A DNA stretch of 64,000 nucleotides from Blautia hansenii (GTDB taxonomy: Bacteria > Bacillota > Clostridia > Lachnospirales > Lachnospiraceae): contig NZ_JAAITA010000003.1 in the NCBI RefSeq assembly GCF_013304445.1, positions 124,001 to 188,000 on the forward strand, written 5' to 3'. Positions 1 to 10,066 of the stretch are shown here, piece by piece. Each line of letters begins with the position of its first letter. The stretch's first letter is position 1. Below the pieces are notes generated by a model. The model did not search any database and was not told the DNA's origin. It worked only from the letters and a program-made list of their open reading frames with translations. A program made the position numbers and the translations under genes.

Positions 1-2
1 AC

Positions 3-983
3 CTTCCGGTAGGTTCTGTGGCCTACGGAAAGAGCGTCAATGTAAAGAAACTGGAAAAGAAGGATAAGATTATCTATAACGAAGGTTCCAGCACCTACAT
101 TTATGAGATTCAGGATATGGATGCCAGTGCAGGCGTTTATCAGGTAAAAGATGTCTACAGCAAAAGCAGTGACACTGAAAATATCAACTTGAACAAATCT
201 GTTCCTAAAGTTGTGGTAGTGGTTCCCTTTATCGGATATGCAGCTATCGCCCTTCAAAGCAAAGAAGGTTTGATAGTAGTAGGCGTGGGAATTGTTTTCC
301 TGGTGATTCTCTTTATTCTCTCAGAACTGTGGCGAAAAGACAGGGATGATGAGGAGGAAGACGAAGATGAGGACGGCGATACGGACGAGGAAGAAGATGA
401 GGATGAAGACGAAGAAAAACTCAGCTTCGGGGAACGCCGCCGTCTGAGAAAGGAAGAAAAGCGCCGCCGCAAACTGGCGAAGAAAGGACTTCTGGATGAG
501 GAGGAGGACGAAGAACTTCCGCCGGCTTCCGCAGAGAAAGAAAGTCCGGAACTTCAGGGCTTTGATGATGCCATGAAGGATGCGATGTCTTCCATTGCTA
601 TGGGTGTTGCAGCGGTCAGTGAACCGGAGCAGACACCAGATGCTACCATAGTTATGCCGAATGCAGAAGAACTGGAAAAGGCAGCACAGGAAGCGGCAGC
701 AGAGCCGATGGAAAAAACTGTGCAGAGCAGCACGGAAACAGAGCAGCCGGAAATTCCTGTTGAACCGGAGACAGAAATTTCTGATTCTGAGAACTATAAT
801 AATATAGAAGAAACAGAATCTGAAGAGGCCGAAGAGGAGATTCCGGTTGATGTAAATGCGGTACCGAAAAGTCCAAGCGTACAGGAACTTCTCGCCAAAG
901 CACAGGCAGCAGGAGAAACTCCGGAAGTCAAGACCGACGAAGAAAATAAAGTTACATTGCTGGATTACTCAGATATTGTATAA
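3..983 (+). CDS. 3' part of a membrane protein gene with a long acidic tail, possibly signal-peptidase-like
   Basis: The frame is already open at the window edge (reads L-P-V-G-S-V from base 3), so the true start lies upstream. The visible part has a short soluble stretch, two hydrophobic segments (around VPKVVVVVPFIGYAAIAL and GLIVVGVGIVFLVILFILS), and then about 210 residues dominated by Glu/Asp with Lys/Arg patches. A polar domain followed by a C-terminal membrane anchor recalls S26-type signal peptidases of Clostridia, but the catalytic Ser and Lys would lie outside the window. That identification is an inference. The acidic tail is probably cytoplasmic. Confidence 0.55.
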   Translation, partial: LPVGSVAYGKSVNVKKLEKKDKIIYNEGSSTYIYEIQDMDASAGVYQVKDVYSKSSDTENINLNKSVPKVVVVVPFIGYAAIALQSKEGLIVVGVGIVFLVILFILSELWRKDRDDEEEDEDEDGDTDEEEDEDEDEEKLSFGERRRLRKEEKRRRKLAKKGLLDEEEDEELPPASAEKESPELQGFDDAMKDAMSSIAMGVAAVSEPEQTPDATIVMPNAEELEKAAQEAAAEPMEKTVQSSTETEQPEIPVEPETEISDSENYNNIEETESEEAEEEIPVDVNAVPKSPSVQELLAKAQAAGETPEVKTDEENKVTLLDYSDIV

Positions 984-989
984 GAAGAG

Positions 990-1058
990 AAAACTGTCCT
1001 ATGGAACAGCCGTCAGGAATACAACAAATTCCTGATGTGCGTTACTGGGGCAGTTTTT
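990..1058 (+). terminator. terminator after the acidic-tail membrane protein gene
   Basis: AAAACTG at 990-996 pairs with CAGTTTT at 1051-1057 and is followed by a T run. Inside is a second perfect hairpin, CAGGAAT (1014-1020) with ATTCCTG (1028-1034). Confidence 0.65.
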
Positions 1059-1129
1059 TATGGTTCGGACAGCTCTTTGTTATGTATGGGAAAAAATACA
1101 AAAAAATATAAAAACTCTTGAAAAAAAGC

Positions 1130-1158
1130 TTGCATTTTGGAAAAACTTCCATTATACT
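1130..1158 (+). promoter_or_regulatory. sigma-A promoter of the S10-spc operon
   Basis: TTGCAT (1130-1135), a 17-bp spacer and TATACT (1153-1158) lie in AT-rich DNA about 230 bp before rpsJ. No other equally good pair is seen ahead of the ribosomal genes. Confidence 0.75.
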
Positions 1159-1386
1159 AACAAGTGCTGTGACATGATAGCTATGAAGCGCGAGGTTGCT
1201 GTCAAAGACAGGTTTTCCGTGGAGCGAATGTCAAGTTAGGAAACTGACGACAAGTCACTGTATTACATCTAAAGACTTACCACTAAGGTGGGAGTGTGTG
1301 TAGAAATCAAGATGACACACACGGGAATGTGTACAGTCGCCGCTTGTCGTACTAATTAAAAGTGCGAAAAGGAGGAGACTTTTTTT
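1159..1386 (+). promoter_or_regulatory. structured 5' leader of the S10 operon
   Basis: A 228-nt untranslated leader. ACGACAAG (1247-1254) pairs perfectly with CTTGTCGT (1343-1350). Inside that helix are CCAC(1280-1283)/GTGG(1288-1291) with a four-base loop and GTGTGTGT(1294-1301)/ACACACAC(1315-1322). Before it is CTGTC(1199-1203)/GACAG(1207-1211). This looks like a multibranched regulatory RNA. Ribosomal protein autoregulation, as L4 exerts on S10 operons of other bacteria, is the likely role but is inferred. Confidence 0.6.
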
Positions 1387-1704
1387 ATGGCAAGTCAAGT
1401 AATGAGAATCACTTTAAAAGCTTATGACCATCAGTTAGTAGATGCGTCAGCAGGCAAAATTATCGAAACTGTTAAGAAGAATGGAGCAACTGTTAGCGGA
1501 CCGGTACCGCTTCCTACAAAGAAAGAAGTAGTAACAATCCTGCGTGCAGTTCACAAATACAAAGATTCCAGAGAACAGTTCGAGCAGAGAACTCATAAAA
1601 GACTGATTGATATCATTGCACCGACACAGAAAACAGTTGACGCTCTGGCAAGACTGGAAATGCCGGCTGGTGTTTACATTGATATCAAAATGAAACAGAA
1701 ATAA
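1387..1704 (+). CDS. rpsJ: 30S ribosomal protein S10
   Basis: 105 residues, the normal family length, with the conserved HKRLIDI segment. S10 binds in the 30S head and, as NusE, joins the antitermination complex. It is the first gene of the operon and starts at an ATG 12 bases after a strong AAAAGGAGGAG ribosome site. A 141-base spacer separates it from rplC. Confidence 0.97.
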   Translation: MASQVMRITLKAYDHQLVDASAGKIIETVKKNGATVSGPVPLPTKKEVVTILRAVHKYKDSREQFEQRTHKRLIDIIAPTQKTVDALARLEMPAGVYIDIKMKQK

Positions 1705-1845
1705 TTCTGTTTAAGGTTAAGAGAGATTATCCTTACAAGGTTGATATAGAAGCAATGCTTTAAGCATCCACTTATGTTGACTGTTTGTCTAGGATGATTG
1801 CACATCACAGTGTAATCCGCTGTAGATTCACAGGAGGTAAAAAGA
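1705..1845 (+). other. rpsJ-rplC spacer with small hairpins
   Basis: 141 bases with no ORF. ATGCT-TTA-AGCAT forms a small hairpin near 1754-1766. A weak TTGACT-like box lies near 1777. The spacer ends in the strong AGGAGG of rplC. It may be an RNA control site or a processing site, but nothing decisive is visible. Confidence 0.35.
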
Positions 1846-2475
1846 ATGAAGAAAGCAATCTTAGCTACTAAAGTCGGAATGACTCAAATCTTCAACGAAG
1901 ACGGAGTATTAACTCCAGTAACTGTATTGCAGGCTGGTCCTTGTGTGGTAACACAGGTTAAGACCATGGACAATGACGGTTACGAAGCAGTACAGGTTGG
2001 TTTTGCTGACAAGAGAGAAAATCTTGTAAACAAACCAATGAAAGGACACTTTGATAAAGCTGGTGTTTCCTGCAAGAGATTCGTCAGAGAATTAAAATTA
2101 GAAGGCGAATACACATTAGGACAGGAAATCAAAGCGGACATCTTTGCGGCAGGCGACAAAATCGACGCAACTGCAATCAGCAAAGGTAAAGGATTCCAGG
2201 GCGCTATCAAGAGACACGGACAGTCCAGAGGACCTATGGCTCACGGTTCTAAATATCACCGTCATGCAGGTTCCAACGGTGCTTGTTCTGACCCGTCCAA
2301 AGTATTCAAAGGAAAAAGAATGCCAGGACACATGGGACATGTAAAAGTAACTGTTCAGAATCTGGAAGTTGTAAGAGTTGACGCTGAAAACAACTTGCTG
2401 TTAGTAAAAGGCGCAGTTCCGGGACCTAAGAAATCCTTAGTTACAATCAAAGAAACTGTAAAATGCGGTAAATAA
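1846..2475 (+). CDS. rplC: 50S ribosomal protein L3
   Basis: 209 residues, typical length, starting [16 protein letters not shown]. The [12 protein letters not shown] and [12 protein letters not shown] blocks are the family signatures, and the extended loop between them reaches toward the peptidyl transferase centre. L3 is an early 50S assembly protein. ATG preceded by CAGGAGGT. Confidence 0.97.
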   Translation: MKKAILATKVGMTQIFNEDGVLTPVTVLQAGPCVVTQVKTMDNDGYEAVQVGFADKRENLVNKPMKGHFDKAGVSCKRFVRELKLEGEYTLGQEIKADIFAAGDKIDATAISKGKGFQGAIKRHGQSRGPMAHGSKYHRHAGSNGACSDPSKVFKGKRMPGHMGHVKVTVQNLEVVRVDAENNLLLVKGAVPGPKKSLVTIKETVKCGK

Positions 2476-2504
2476 GTTTTCGTTGGAAAGGAGGACCACA
2501 TAAA

Positions 2505-3125
2505 ATGGCAAACGTATCTGTTTATAATATGGAAGGCAAAGAAGTTGGAACAATGGAATTAAACGATGCAGTGTTCGGTGTTGAAGTCAACGACCACTTA
2601 GTGCATTTAGCAGTTGTTCGCCAGCTTGCAAATAATCGTCAGGGAACACAGAAAGCAAAAACACGTTCTGAAGTTTCCGGAGGCGGAAGAAAACCTTGGA
2701 GACAGAAAGGAACTGGTCATGCAAGACAGGGTTCAACAAGATCTCCACAGTGGACAGGCGGCGGAGTTGTATTCGCTCCTACACCAAGAGACTATTCCGT
2801 TAAGATGAATAAGAAAGAAAGAAGATTAGCTCTTAAATCCGCTCTGACAAGCAGAGTTCAGGAAAACAAGCTTATCGTTCTTGATGAACTGAAATTAGAT
2901 GAAGTAAAAACAAAAGCAATGCAGAATGTTTTAAATAACTTAAATGTTTCTAAAGCAATGGTTGTTTTAGCTGACAACGATGCAAACGTAGTATTATCTG
3001 CAAGAAACATTCCTGATGTTATCACAGCACTGCCAAACACAATCAACGTATATGACGTGCTGAAATACAACACAGTAATCTTAACAAAAGCTTCTGCAGC
3101 AGCAATCGAGGAGGTATACGCATAA
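2505..3125 (+). CDS. rplD: 50S ribosomal protein L4
   Basis: 206 residues. The basic, glycine-rich loop around residues 45-90 ([19 protein letters not shown]) is the part of L4 that lines the exit-tunnel constriction. In other bacteria L4 also represses the S10 operon through its leader, and a structured leader is present here at 1159-1386. Strong AAAGGAGG ribosome site. The stop TAA shares a base with the rplW start. Confidence 0.97.
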   Translation: MANVSVYNMEGKEVGTMELNDAVFGVEVNDHLVHLAVVRQLANNRQGTQKAKTRSEVSGGGRKPWRQKGTGHARQGSTRSPQWTGGGVVFAPTPRDYSVKMNKKERRLALKSALTSRVQENKLIVLDELKLDEVKTKAMQNVLNNLNVSKAMVVLADNDANVVLSARNIPDVITALPNTINVYDVLKYNTVILTKASAAAIEEVYA

Positions 3126-3424
3126 TGGCAAACGTAAAGTATTATGATGTAATCCTGAAACCAGTTGTGACTGAAAAAAGTATGGCTGCTATGGGCGAGA
3201 AAAAATATACTTTCTTAGTTCACACAGATGCAAACAAAACAATGATTAAAGAAGCTGTTGAGAAAATGTTCGAAGGAACAAAAGTAAAATCTGTCAACAC
3301 AATGAACTTAGACGGAAAGAACAAAAGACGCGGTATGACTTTTGGAAAAACTGCTAAGACAAAAAAAGCTATCGTTACATTGACAGAAGACAGCAAAGAT
3401 ATTGAAATCTTTGAAGGACTTTAA
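3125..3424 (+). CDS. rplW: 50S ribosomal protein L23
   Basis: 99 residues, starting [19 protein letters not shown]. It sits at the tunnel exit and docks SRP, trigger factor and SecYEG. It overlaps rplD by one base, so the two are translationally coupled. The ribosome site GAGGT lies inside the end of rplD. Confidence 0.96.
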   Translation: MANVKYYDVILKPVVTEKSMAAMGEKKYTFLVHTDANKTMIKEAVEKMFEGTKVKSVNTMNLDGKNKRRGMTFGKTAKTKKAIVTLTEDSKDIEIFEGL

Positions 3425-3552
3425 TTTAAGTCTTTCGGTTACGAAAATATAGACAAGCAGTCGAGAAAAAATAATCCGATATTTGGCTGCGGCAAAGAAA
3501 CACCAGGGCATGTTGAAAGCCCGATGGTGCAGTTATGAAAGGAGAGACAGTA
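3425..3552 (+). promoter_or_regulatory. structured spacer before rplB
   Basis: 128 bases, unusually long for this operon. CACCA-GGGC (3501-3509) pairs with GCCC..TGGTG (3519-3529, small bulge), placing a hairpin just ahead of the rplB ribosome site AAAGGAG. A possible autoregulatory site for L2, by inference only. Confidence 0.4.
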
Positions 3553-4398
3553 ATGGGAATTAAAACATACAGCCCATATACACCTTCCAGAAGACACATG
3601 ACAGGTTCTGATTTCTCTGAAATCACAACTTCTACACCAGAGAAATCTCTGGTAGTGTCCTTAAAGAAAAATGCTGGACGTAATAATCAGGGTAAAATTA
3701 CAGTTAGACACCGCGGAGGCGGAAACAGAAGAAAATACAGACTCATCGACTTCAAGAGAAGAAAAGATGATATCCCTGCAACAGTTAAAACCATCGAATA
3801 CGACCCGAACAGAACAGCTAACATTGCTCTTATCTCATACGCTGACGGTGAGAAAGCATATATCTTAGCTCCAGAAGGTTTAAAAGTTGGTATGAAGATT
3901 ATGAATGGTGCTAATGCCGAAGTAAGAGTTGGTAACTGCTTACCATTATCTGAAATTCCGGTTGGTACTATGATTCACAATATCGAGCTGTATCCGGGAA
4001 AAGGCGGACAGTTGGTTCGTTCCGCTGGTAACGGAGCACAGTTAATGGCAAAAGAAGGCAAATATGCAACACTTCGTCTGCCATCAGGTGAAATGAGAAT
4101 GGTTCCATTAAACTGCCGCGCTTCTATCGGCGTTGTAGGAAATGGCGAGCACAGCCTTATCAACATTGGTAAAGCAGGACGTAAACGTCACATGGGTATC
4201 AGACCTACAGTTCGCGGTTCCGTTATGAACCCGAATGACCATCCACACGGTGGTGGTGAAGGTAAGACTGGTATCGGACGCCCAGGTCCATGTACACCAT
4301 GGGGCAAACCGGCTCTTGGCTTGAAGACAAGAAAGAAAAAGAAACAGTCTAACAAGTTAATCGTAAGAAGAAGAGATGGTAAAACATTAGCTAAATAG
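3553..4398 (+). CDS. rplB: 50S ribosomal protein L2
   Basis: 281 residues from the ATG at 3553 ([14 protein letters not shown]). An in-frame ATG at 3535 is rejected because the AAAGGAG ribosome site lies between the two. The C-terminal [15 protein letters not shown] block holds the conserved histidine near the peptidyl transferase centre. L2 is required for subunit joining. Confidence 0.96.
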   Translation: MGIKTYSPYTPSRRHMTGSDFSEITTSTPEKSLVVSLKKNAGRNNQGKITVRHRGGGNRRKYRLIDFKRRKDDIPATVKTIEYDPNRTANIALISYADGEKAYILAPEGLKVGMKIMNGANAEVRVGNCLPLSEIPVGTMIHNIELYPGKGGQLVRSAGNGAQLMAKEGKYATLRLPSGEMRMVPLNCRASIGVVGNGEHSLINIGKAGRKRHMGIRPTVRGSVMNPNDHPHGGGEGKTGIGRPGPCTPWGKPALGLKTRKKKKQSNKLIVRRRDGKTLAK

Positions 4399-4412
4399 TA
4401 GGAGGTAAGACA

Positions 4413-4694
4413 ATGGCTCGTTCATTAAAAAAAGGACCGTTCGCAGATGAAAGCTTACTGAAAAAAGTAGACGCTATGAATGCTGCTGGCGATAAGACAG
4501 TTATCAAAACATGGTCACGTCGTTCCACAATTTTCCCTTCCTTCGTTGGACATACAATCGCTGTTCATGACGGAAGAAAACATGTGCCGGTGTATGTAAC
4601 AGAAGATATGGTTGGTCACAAACTCGGTGAGTTCGTTGCAACCAGAACATACAGAGGACATGGAAAAGACGAGAAAAAATCAGGTGTTCGCTAA
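4413..4694 (+). CDS. rpsS: 30S ribosomal protein S19
   Basis: 93 residues, typical, starting [13 protein letters not shown], with the [16 protein letters not shown] block. It forms a head complex with S13 near the A site. Fourteen bases after rplB, with a TAGGAGGT ribosome site. Confidence 0.97.
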   Translation: MARSLKKGPFADESLLKKVDAMNAAGDKTVIKTWSRRSTIFPSFVGHTIAVHDGRKHVPVYVTEDMVGHKLGEFVATRTYRGHGKDEKKSGVR

Positions 4695-4716
4695 TATTTG
4701 AAAGGAGGCTTTTATC

Positions 4717-5103
4717 ATGGCAAAAGGACATAGAAGTCAGATTAAAAGAGCAAGAAATGCTAATAAAGATACAAGACCGTCTGCAAAATTATCCTACGCA
4801 AGAATGTCCGTACAGAAAGCTTGCTATGTACTGGATGTAATTCGTGGTAAAGATGTTCAGACAGCACTGGGTATCTTAACATACAACCCAAGATACGCTT
4901 CCAGCGTAATCAAAAAATTACTGGAATCAGCAATCGCAAACGCTGAAAACAACAACGGTATGAATCCGGAAAATCTTTACATTGCAGAGTGCTACGCTAA
5001 CAAAGCACCGACAATGAAGAGAATTAAACCGAGAGCTCAGGGTAGAGCTTACAGAATCGAAAAGAGAAACTGCCATATTACTGTTGTGTTAGATGAGAGA
5101 TAA
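4717..5103 (+). CDS. rplV: 50S ribosomal protein L22
   Basis: 128 residues. The beta-hairpin near the C terminus ([18 protein letters not shown]) is the loop that reaches into the exit tunnel and is a known macrolide-resistance site. No loop insertion is evident by eye. Ribosome site AAAGGAGG. Confidence 0.97.
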   Translation: MAKGHRSQIKRARNANKDTRPSAKLSYARMSVQKACYVLDVIRGKDVQTALGILTYNPRYASSVIKKLLESAIANAENNNGMNPENLYIAECYANKAPTMKRIKPRAQGRAYRIEKRNCHITVVLDER

Positions 5104-5114
5104 GGAGGAGTATC

Positions 5115-5771
5115 ATGGGACAGAAAGTTAACCCACACGGACTCAGAGTCGGAGTTATCAAAGACTGGGATTCCAAATGGTATGCTGAAGGCGATTTCGC
5201 TGATAACTTAGTAGAAGACTACAACATCAGAACATACCTGAAAAAGAAATTATACAGCGCAGGTGTTTCCAAGATTGAAATCGAAAGAGCATCTGACAGA
5301 GTAAAAATCATTATCTACACTGCAAAACCGGGTGTTGTTATCGGTAAAGGCGGTGCAGAAATCGAAAAAGTAAAAGTTGAATTACAGAAATTCACAGATA
5401 AAAAAGTAGTTGTTGATATCAAAGAAGTAAAAAGACCGGACAAAGATGCGCAGTTAGTAGCTGAAAACATTGCATTACAGCTGGAAAACCGTATTTCTTT
5501 CCGTCGTGCTATGAAATCTACAATGTCCAGAACAATGAAAGCCGGAGCAAAAGGTATTAAAACTTCCGTATCCGGACGTCTTGGCGGTGCTGATATGGCT
5601 CGTACAGAGTTCTACAGCGAAGGAACTATTCCGCTTCAGACATTAAGAGCAGATATCGACTATGGTTTCGCTGAAGCAGATACCACTTACGGCAAAGTTG
5701 GCGTAAAAGCATGGGTCTACAATGGCGAAGTACTTCCAACAAAAGGAACTAAGGAAGGGAGCGATAAATAA
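5115..5771 (+). CDS. rpsC: 30S ribosomal protein S3
   Basis: 218 residues. The KH-domain GxxG motif is visible ([12 protein letters not shown], about residue 75), followed by the S3 C-terminal domain ending in a basic tail. It lines the mRNA entry channel. Two bases separate its stop from the rplP start. Confidence 0.97.
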   Translation: MGQKVNPHGLRVGVIKDWDSKWYAEGDFADNLVEDYNIRTYLKKKLYSAGVSKIEIERASDRVKIIIYTAKPGVVIGKGGAEIEKVKVELQKFTDKKVVVDIKEVKRPDKDAQLVAENIALQLENRISFRRAMKSTMSRTMKAGAKGIKTSVSGRLGGADMARTEFYSEGTIPLQTLRADIDYGFAEADTTYGKVGVKAWVYNGEVLPTKGTKEGSDK

Positions 5772-5773
5772 TT

Positions 5774-6211
5774 ATGTTAATGCCAAAAAGAGTTAAACGT
5801 CGTAAACAGTTTCGCGGTTCCATGAAAGGAAAAGCATTAAGAGGAAATAAAATCAATTACGGTGAATTCGGTTTAGTTGCAACAGAACCATGCTGGATTC
5901 GTTCCAACCAGATTGAAGCAGCCCGTGTTGCCATGACTCGTTACATCAAACGTGGTGGTAAAGTATGGATTAAAATTTTCCCAGATAAACCAGTAACAGC
6001 AAAACCAGCAGAAACACGTATGGGTTCCGGTAAAGGTGCCTTAGAATACTGGGTAGCAGTTGTAAAGCCAGGCAGAGTAATGTTTGAAATCGCAGGCGTT
6101 CCGGAAGAAACAGCTCGTGAAGCGTTACGTCTTGCGATGCACAAGTTACCATGTAAATGTAAAATCGTTTCTCGTGCAGACTTAGAAGGCGGTGATAACA
6201 GTGAAAATTAA
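5774..6211 (+). CDS. rplP: 50S ribosomal protein L16
   Basis: 145 residues, starting [15 protein letters not shown] as in the family. [27 protein letters not shown] matches the L16/L10e core. A late-binding protein near the A-site tRNA elbow. Its 3' end overlaps rpmC by 11 bases. Confidence 0.96.
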   Translation: MLMPKRVKRRKQFRGSMKGKALRGNKINYGEFGLVATEPCWIRSNQIEAARVAMTRYIKRGGKVWIKIFPDKPVTAKPAETRMGSGKGALEYWVAVVKPGRVMFEIAGVPEETAREALRLAMHKLPCKCKIVSRADLEGGDNSEN

Positions 6212-6404
6212 AAATTATGTAGAAGATTTAAAAACAAAATCAGCTGCAGAATTACAGGAAGAATTAGTAGCTGCTAAAAAGGAACTCTTTAACTTGAGAT
6301 TTCAGAATGCAACAAATCAGCTGGACAACACAAGCAGAATTAAAGAAGTTCGTAAGAACATCGCTAGAATCCAGACTCTGATTGCTCAGAAAGCAAACGC
6401 ATAA
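6201..6404 (+). CDS. rpmC: 50S ribosomal protein L29
   Basis: 67 residues from the GTG at 6201, chosen over the GTG at 6192 because AAGGCGGTGA just upstream is a good ribosome site with normal spacing. The gene starts inside rplP, which suggests translational coupling. Small two-helix protein at the tunnel exit beside L23. Confidence 0.9.
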   Translation: MKIKNYVEDLKTKSAAELQEELVAAKKELFNLRFQNATNQLDNTSRIKEVRKNIARIQTLIAQKANA

Positions 6405-6442
6405 GGAATTTATTCCTAGAAATAGAAAGGAGCAGCATAATC

Positions 6443-6697
6443 GTGGAAAGAAATCTTAGAAAAACACGTGTTGGTAAAGTTGTAAGTGACAAAATGGATA
6501 AGACCATTGTTGTAGCTATCGAAGACCACGTTAAACATCCTCTTTACGGAAAAATCGTAAAGAGAACATATAAATTAAAAGCGCATGATGAAGAAAACAC
6601 ATGCAATATCGGTGATACTGTAAAAGTTATGGAAACAAGACCATTATCCAAAGATAAAAGATGGAGACTTGTTGAAGTAGTAGAAAGAGCAAAATAA
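6443..6697 (+). CDS. rpsQ: 30S ribosomal protein S17
   Basis: 84 residues with a GTG start, preceded by GAAAGGAGC. The N-terminal [22 protein letters not shown] is the S17 signature. OB-fold protein that binds 16S rRNA early in assembly. Confidence 0.96.
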   Translation: MERNLRKTRVGKVVSDKMDKTIVVAIEDHVKHPLYGKIVKRTYKLKAHDEENTCNIGDTVKVMETRPLSKDKRWRLVEVVERAK

Positions 6698-6718
6698 TTT
6701 GTAAGGAGGAATCTAAGC

Positions 6719-7087
6719 ATGATTCAACAGGAAAGTAGACTTAGAGTCGCTGACAATACAGGTGCAAAAGAAATCCTCTGCATCCGTGTTATGGGTGGTT
6801 CTACTAGAAGATATGCTAACATCGGTGATGTAATCGTTGCTACCGTTAAAGATGCAACACCAGGCGGTGTTGTGAAAAAAGGTGACGTTGTGAAGGCCGT
6901 TGTTGTTCGTACTGTAAAAGGTGTTCGTCGTAAAGATGGTTCTTACATCAAATTCGATGAAAACGCTGCTGTTATTATCAAAGATGACAAGACACCGAAA
7001 GGAACTCGTATTTTTGGACCAGTAGCCAGAGAGCTTCGTGACAAACAGTTTATGAAAATTGTTTCCTTAGCTCCGGAAGTATTATAG
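6719..7087 (+). CDS. rplN: 50S ribosomal protein L14
   Basis: 122 residues, exact family length, starting [31 protein letters not shown] near the C terminus is conserved. It contacts L19 and the bridge to 16S rRNA, and is the docking site of the silencing factor RsfS. Confidence 0.98.
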   Translation: MIQQESRLRVADNTGAKEILCIRVMGGSTRRYANIGDVIVATVKDATPGGVVKKGDVVKAVVVRTVKGVRRKDGSYIKFDENAAVIIKDDKTPKGTRIFGPVARELRDKQFMKIVSLAPEVL

Positions 7088-7099
7088 GAGGTAAGCCTG

Positions 7100-7405
7100 A
7101 TGTTTAAGATTAAAAAAGGTGATACTGTTAAAGTTATCGCTGGTAAAGATAAAGACAAAGAAGGAAAAGTAATCTCTGTTAATCCGAAAAAAGGCGCTGT
7201 TCTGGTTGAAGGCGTAAACATGATAACAAAGCACACAAAACCTTCCATGGCTAATCAGCAGGGCGGTATTGTGAACAAAGAAGCTTGGATTGATGCATCT
7301 AACGTAATGGTTATGCATGAAGGAAAAGCTACCAGAGTAGGCTTTAAAGTTGAAGATGGTAAAAAAGTGCGTTTCGCTAAAACTACAGGAAAAGTAATCG
7401 ATTAA
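7100..7405 (+). CDS. rplX: 50S ribosomal protein L24
   Basis: 101 residues with an N-terminal KOW motif ([19 protein letters not shown]). Assembly initiator that binds the 5' domain of 23S rRNA. Ribosome site TAGGAGGT overlaps the end of rplN. Confidence 0.97.
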   Translation: MFKIKKGDTVKVIAGKDKDKEGKVISVNPKKGAVLVEGVNMITKHTKPSMANQQGGIVNKEAWIDASNVMVMHEGKATRVGFKVEDGKKVRFAKTTGKVID

Positions 7406-7425
7406 TAAGAGAGGAGGCCAATATA

Positions 7426-7965
7426 GTGAGCAGACTGAAAGAAACTTACAAAAATGAAATCGTAGATGCTATGATTAAAAAGTTTGGTTATAAGAATATC
7501 ATGGAAGTGCCGAAACTCGATAAAATCGTTGTAAACATGGGTGTAGGCGAAGCCAAAGATAATGCTAAACTGTTAGACGCAGCAGTAGCTGATATGGAAT
7601 TAATCACAGGTCAGAAAGCTGTTACAACAAAAGCGAAAAATTCCGTTGCGAACTTCAAAATTCGTGAAGGTATGCCAATCGGCTGTAAAGTAACATTAAG
7701 AGGCGAGAAAATGTATGAATTTGCTGACCGTCTCATCAACTTAGCACTGCCTCGAGTACGTGACTTCCGCGGCGTTAACCCAAATGCTTTTGACGGCAGA
7801 GGAAACTACGCTCTGGGAATCAAAGAGCAGTTAATTTTCCCTGAAGTGGAATATGATAAAGTCGATAAAGTAAGAGGTATGGATATTATTTTCGTAACTA
7901 CTGCTAAAACAGACGAAGAAGCTCGTGAATTATTGACATTATTCAACATGCCATTTGCAAAGTAA
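7426..7965 (+). CDS. rplE: 50S ribosomal protein L5
   Basis: 179 residues, GTG start after GAGGAGG. NMGVGEA and [21 protein letters not shown] are family motifs. It binds 5S rRNA together with L18 in the central protuberance. Confidence 0.97.
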   Translation: MSRLKETYKNEIVDAMIKKFGYKNIMEVPKLDKIVVNMGVGEAKDNAKLLDAAVADMELITGQKAVTTKAKNSVANFKIREGMPIGCKVTLRGEKMYEFADRLINLALPRVRDFRGVNPNAFDGRGNYALGIKEQLIFPEVEYDKVDKVRGMDIIFVTTAKTDEEARELLTLFNMPFAK

Positions 7966-7987
7966 GATAAATTAGGAGGGAAAATTC

Positions 7988-8173
7988 ATGGCTAAGACAG
8001 CAATGAAAGTTAAACAGCAGCGCAAACAGAAATTCTCTACAAGAGAATACAGCCGTTGCCGTATCTGTGGACGTCCACATGCTTACTTGAGAAAATACGG
8101 TATCTGCCGTGTTTGCTTCCGTGAATTAGCATACAAAGGCCAGATTCCGGGAGTTAAAAAAGCAAGCTGGTAG
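7988..8173 (+). CDS. rpsN: 30S ribosomal protein S14, zinc-binding short form
   Basis: 61 residues, the short type Z form (rpsZ). It keeps both CxxC pairs (CRICG and CRVCF) that bind zinc. The stop codon begins a repeat-rich 294-base spacer whose first 20 bases recur after rpsH. Confidence 0.97.
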   Translation: MAKTAMKVKQQRKQKFSTREYSRCRICGRPHAYLRKYGICRVCFRELAYKGQIPGVKKASW

Positions 8174-8415
8174 GCCGAAAGCAACTTGGTGAAAGCAAGC
8201 CGCAAGGCGCGGCTTGAACCTTAGTGCGAGGCCGTTCCCGAACCTGGCTGTGAACACTTAGTGAGGCAAAGCCGAATTTAGTGTGAACGCTCATCTCGAA
8301 CCTTAGCGAAAACGTAGTTTGAGCTTAGTTGAGAGATGTTTCCGCCAGAGTTGAGGGAACATACCCCTTCTTTAGGTGTTGGGGAGAGAATCTCCCTTAT
8401 ACCTGTCGGGGATTT
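8168..8415 (+). repeat. variable-stem palindromic repeats between rpsN and rpsH
   Basis: No ORF. A perfect hairpin joins CAAGCCGC (8196-8203) and GCGGCTTG (8209-8216). Two nested units follow, both with a GAACC(T)T-like left body and a TTGAG right body but different terminal stems: GTTCCC (8234-8239)/GGGAAC (8355-8360) and CATCTC (8292-8297)/GAGATG (8333-8338). GGGAGA (8382-8387)/TCTCCC (8391-8396) then forms a weak terminator-like hairpin. The first 20 bases (8168-8187) are identical to 8864-8883. Confidence 0.7.
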
Positions 8416-8467
8416 TAAATAAAAAAATAATTAACATGAAAAGTCTAAATTATAGGAGGAAACTATC

Positions 8468-8869
8468 ATGACAATGAGCGATCCAATCGCAGATATGCTT
8501 ACAAGAATCCGTAACGCAAACACTGCAAAACACGATACAGTAGATGTACCAGCATCTAAAATGAAACTTGCTATTGCTGACATTCTGTTAAAAGAAGGTT
8601 ACATTGCAAAATACGACGTTTTAGAAGACGGAGTATTCAAAACCATCCGCATCACATTAAAATACGGTGCAGACAAAAATGAAAAAATCATTACAGGTCT
8701 GAAGAGAATTTCCAAACCAGGTCTTCGTATTTACGCTGGAAGCCAGGAAATTCCAAGAGTATTAGGTGGATTAGGTATTGCAATCCTTTCTACAAACCAG
8801 GGAGTTATCACAGATAAAGAAGCTAGAAAACTTCATGTAGGTGGAGAAGTTCTGGCATTTGTTTGGTAG
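8468..8869 (+). CDS. rpsH: 30S ribosomal protein S8
   Basis: 133 residues, starting [17 protein letters not shown]. The C-terminal [14 protein letters not shown] and GGEVLAFVW are conserved. In E. coli S8 represses the spc operon by binding mRNA. Here the gene is isolated by long repeat-bearing spacers on both sides, unlike its neighbours. ATG after TAGGAGG. Confidence 0.97.
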   Translation: MTMSDPIADMLTRIRNANTAKHDTVDVPASKMKLAIADILLKEGYIAKYDVLEDGVFKTIRITLKYGADKNEKIITGLKRISKPGLRIYAGSQEIPRVLGGLGIAILSTNQGVITDKEARKLHVGGEVLAFVW

Positions 8870-9121
8870 GCCGAAAGCAACTTAGTGCGAGGTCATTCAT
8901 GAACCTTAACGAAACCGAGCCAAAGGCGAGAGTTGAGTTTAGTTGAGTGAACATACTTCCAAAAATCTGACAAACATCAGAATGTGTCCAAGCGAGTTTT
9001 TATTATGTCCAAGCGAGAGGATAACAGGACTTTGTCCTTTATCATAGATAAATAGTAATACTGAAAACAGAAGGGAACCATAATCGGCCCTTCCGAAAAT
9101 CTAAGTAAGGAGGAAATTGGT
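8864..9121 (+). repeat. second variable-stem repeat and direct repeats after rpsH
   Basis: Starts with the same 20 bases as the rpsN-rpsH spacer and has the same GAACCTTA left body and GTTGAG right body, but a different terminal stem: TTCAT (8896-8900)/GTGAA (8947-8951, one G-T pair). Downstream, TGTCCAAGCGAG occurs twice within 40 bases (near 8986 and 9006), and GAAGGG/CCCTTC flank the region before rplF. No ORF. Confidence 0.65.
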
Positions 9122-9661
9122 ATGTCACGAATTGGAAGACTGCCTGTAGCTGTTCCGGCAGGAGTAGAAGTTAAAATTGCTGAGAACAACGTAGTGACTG
9201 TAAAAGGTCCTAAAGGAACACTTGAAAAAGCGTTGCCTGTTGAAATGTCAATTAAGTTAGAAGATGGTCATGTTGTTGTTACTAGACCAAACGACTTAAA
9301 GAAAATGAAATCTTTACACGGTTTAACAAGAACACTTATCCAGAATATGGTAACAGGTGTTAGCCAGGGATACGAAAAAACTCTGGAAGTAAACGGTGTA
9401 GGTTATAAAGCAGCAAAACAGGGTAAGAAACTGGTATTGAGCTTAGGATATTCTCACCCGGTTGAGATGGAAGACCCAGAAGGTCTGGAATCCAAAGTAG
9501 ACGGAAACAAAATCGTTGTATCCGGTATTGATAAAGAAAAAGTTGGCCAGTACGCTGCTGAAATCAGAGATAAGAGAAGACCTGAACCATACAAAGGTAA
9601 AGGTATTAAATATGCTGATGAAGTTATCAGACGTAAAGTTGGTAAAACTGGTAAGAAATAA
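9122..9661 (+). CDS. rplF: 50S ribosomal protein L6
   Basis: 179 residues, starting [43 protein letters not shown] is the C-terminal signature of the second L6 repeat. It sits near the factor-binding site. Strong AAGGAGG ribosome site. Confidence 0.98.
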   Translation: MSRIGRLPVAVPAGVEVKIAENNVVTVKGPKGTLEKALPVEMSIKLEDGHVVVTRPNDLKKMKSLHGLTRTLIQNMVTGVSQGYEKTLEVNGVGYKAAKQGKKLVLSLGYSHPVEMEDPEGLESKVDGNKIVVSGIDKEKVGQYAAEIRDKRRPEPYKGKGIKYADEVIRRKVGKTGKK

Positions 9662-9678
9662 GTAAGGAGAGTGTAAAA

Positions 9679-10047
9679 ATGGTTAGTAAAGTATCAAGAG
9701 CGAAAGTTCGCGCAAAAAAACATAGAAGATTACGTAATCATCTCAGCGGTACAACTGCTACACCTCGTTTAGCAGTATTCCGCAGCAATAATCATATGTA
9801 TGCTCAAATTATTGACGATACAGTTGGAAAAACTCTTGTTTCTGCTTCTACAACACAGAAAGAAGTAAAAGCTGAGTTAGAAAAAACCAATAACGTTGAT
9901 GCTGCAGCATACTTAGGTACAGTAATTGGCAAAAGAGCAGTAGAAGCTGGTATTAAAGAAGTTGTATTCGACAGAGGCGGCTTCATTTACCACGGAAAAG
10001 TTAAAGCATTAGCAGACGCAGCAAGAGAAGCTGGGTTAGAATTCTAA
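9679..10047 (+). CDS. rplR: 50S ribosomal protein L18
   Basis: 122 residues. The basic N terminus ([13 protein letters not shown]) and [26 protein letters not shown] are characteristic. A 5S rRNA-binding partner of L5. Confidence 0.97.
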   Translation: MVSKVSRAKVRAKKHRRLRNHLSGTTATPRLAVFRSNNHMYAQIIDDTVGKTLVSASTTQKEVKAELEKTNNVDAAAYLGTVIGKRAVEAGIKEVVFDRGGFIYHGKVKALADAAREAGLEF

Positions 10048-10066
10048 TAAGGGAGGAAATGAACAC

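Noticed and set aside
254-472. Minus-strand Ser/Arg-rich ORF
   Set aside because: Shadow of the acidic tail codons; no ribosome site and low-complexity composition.
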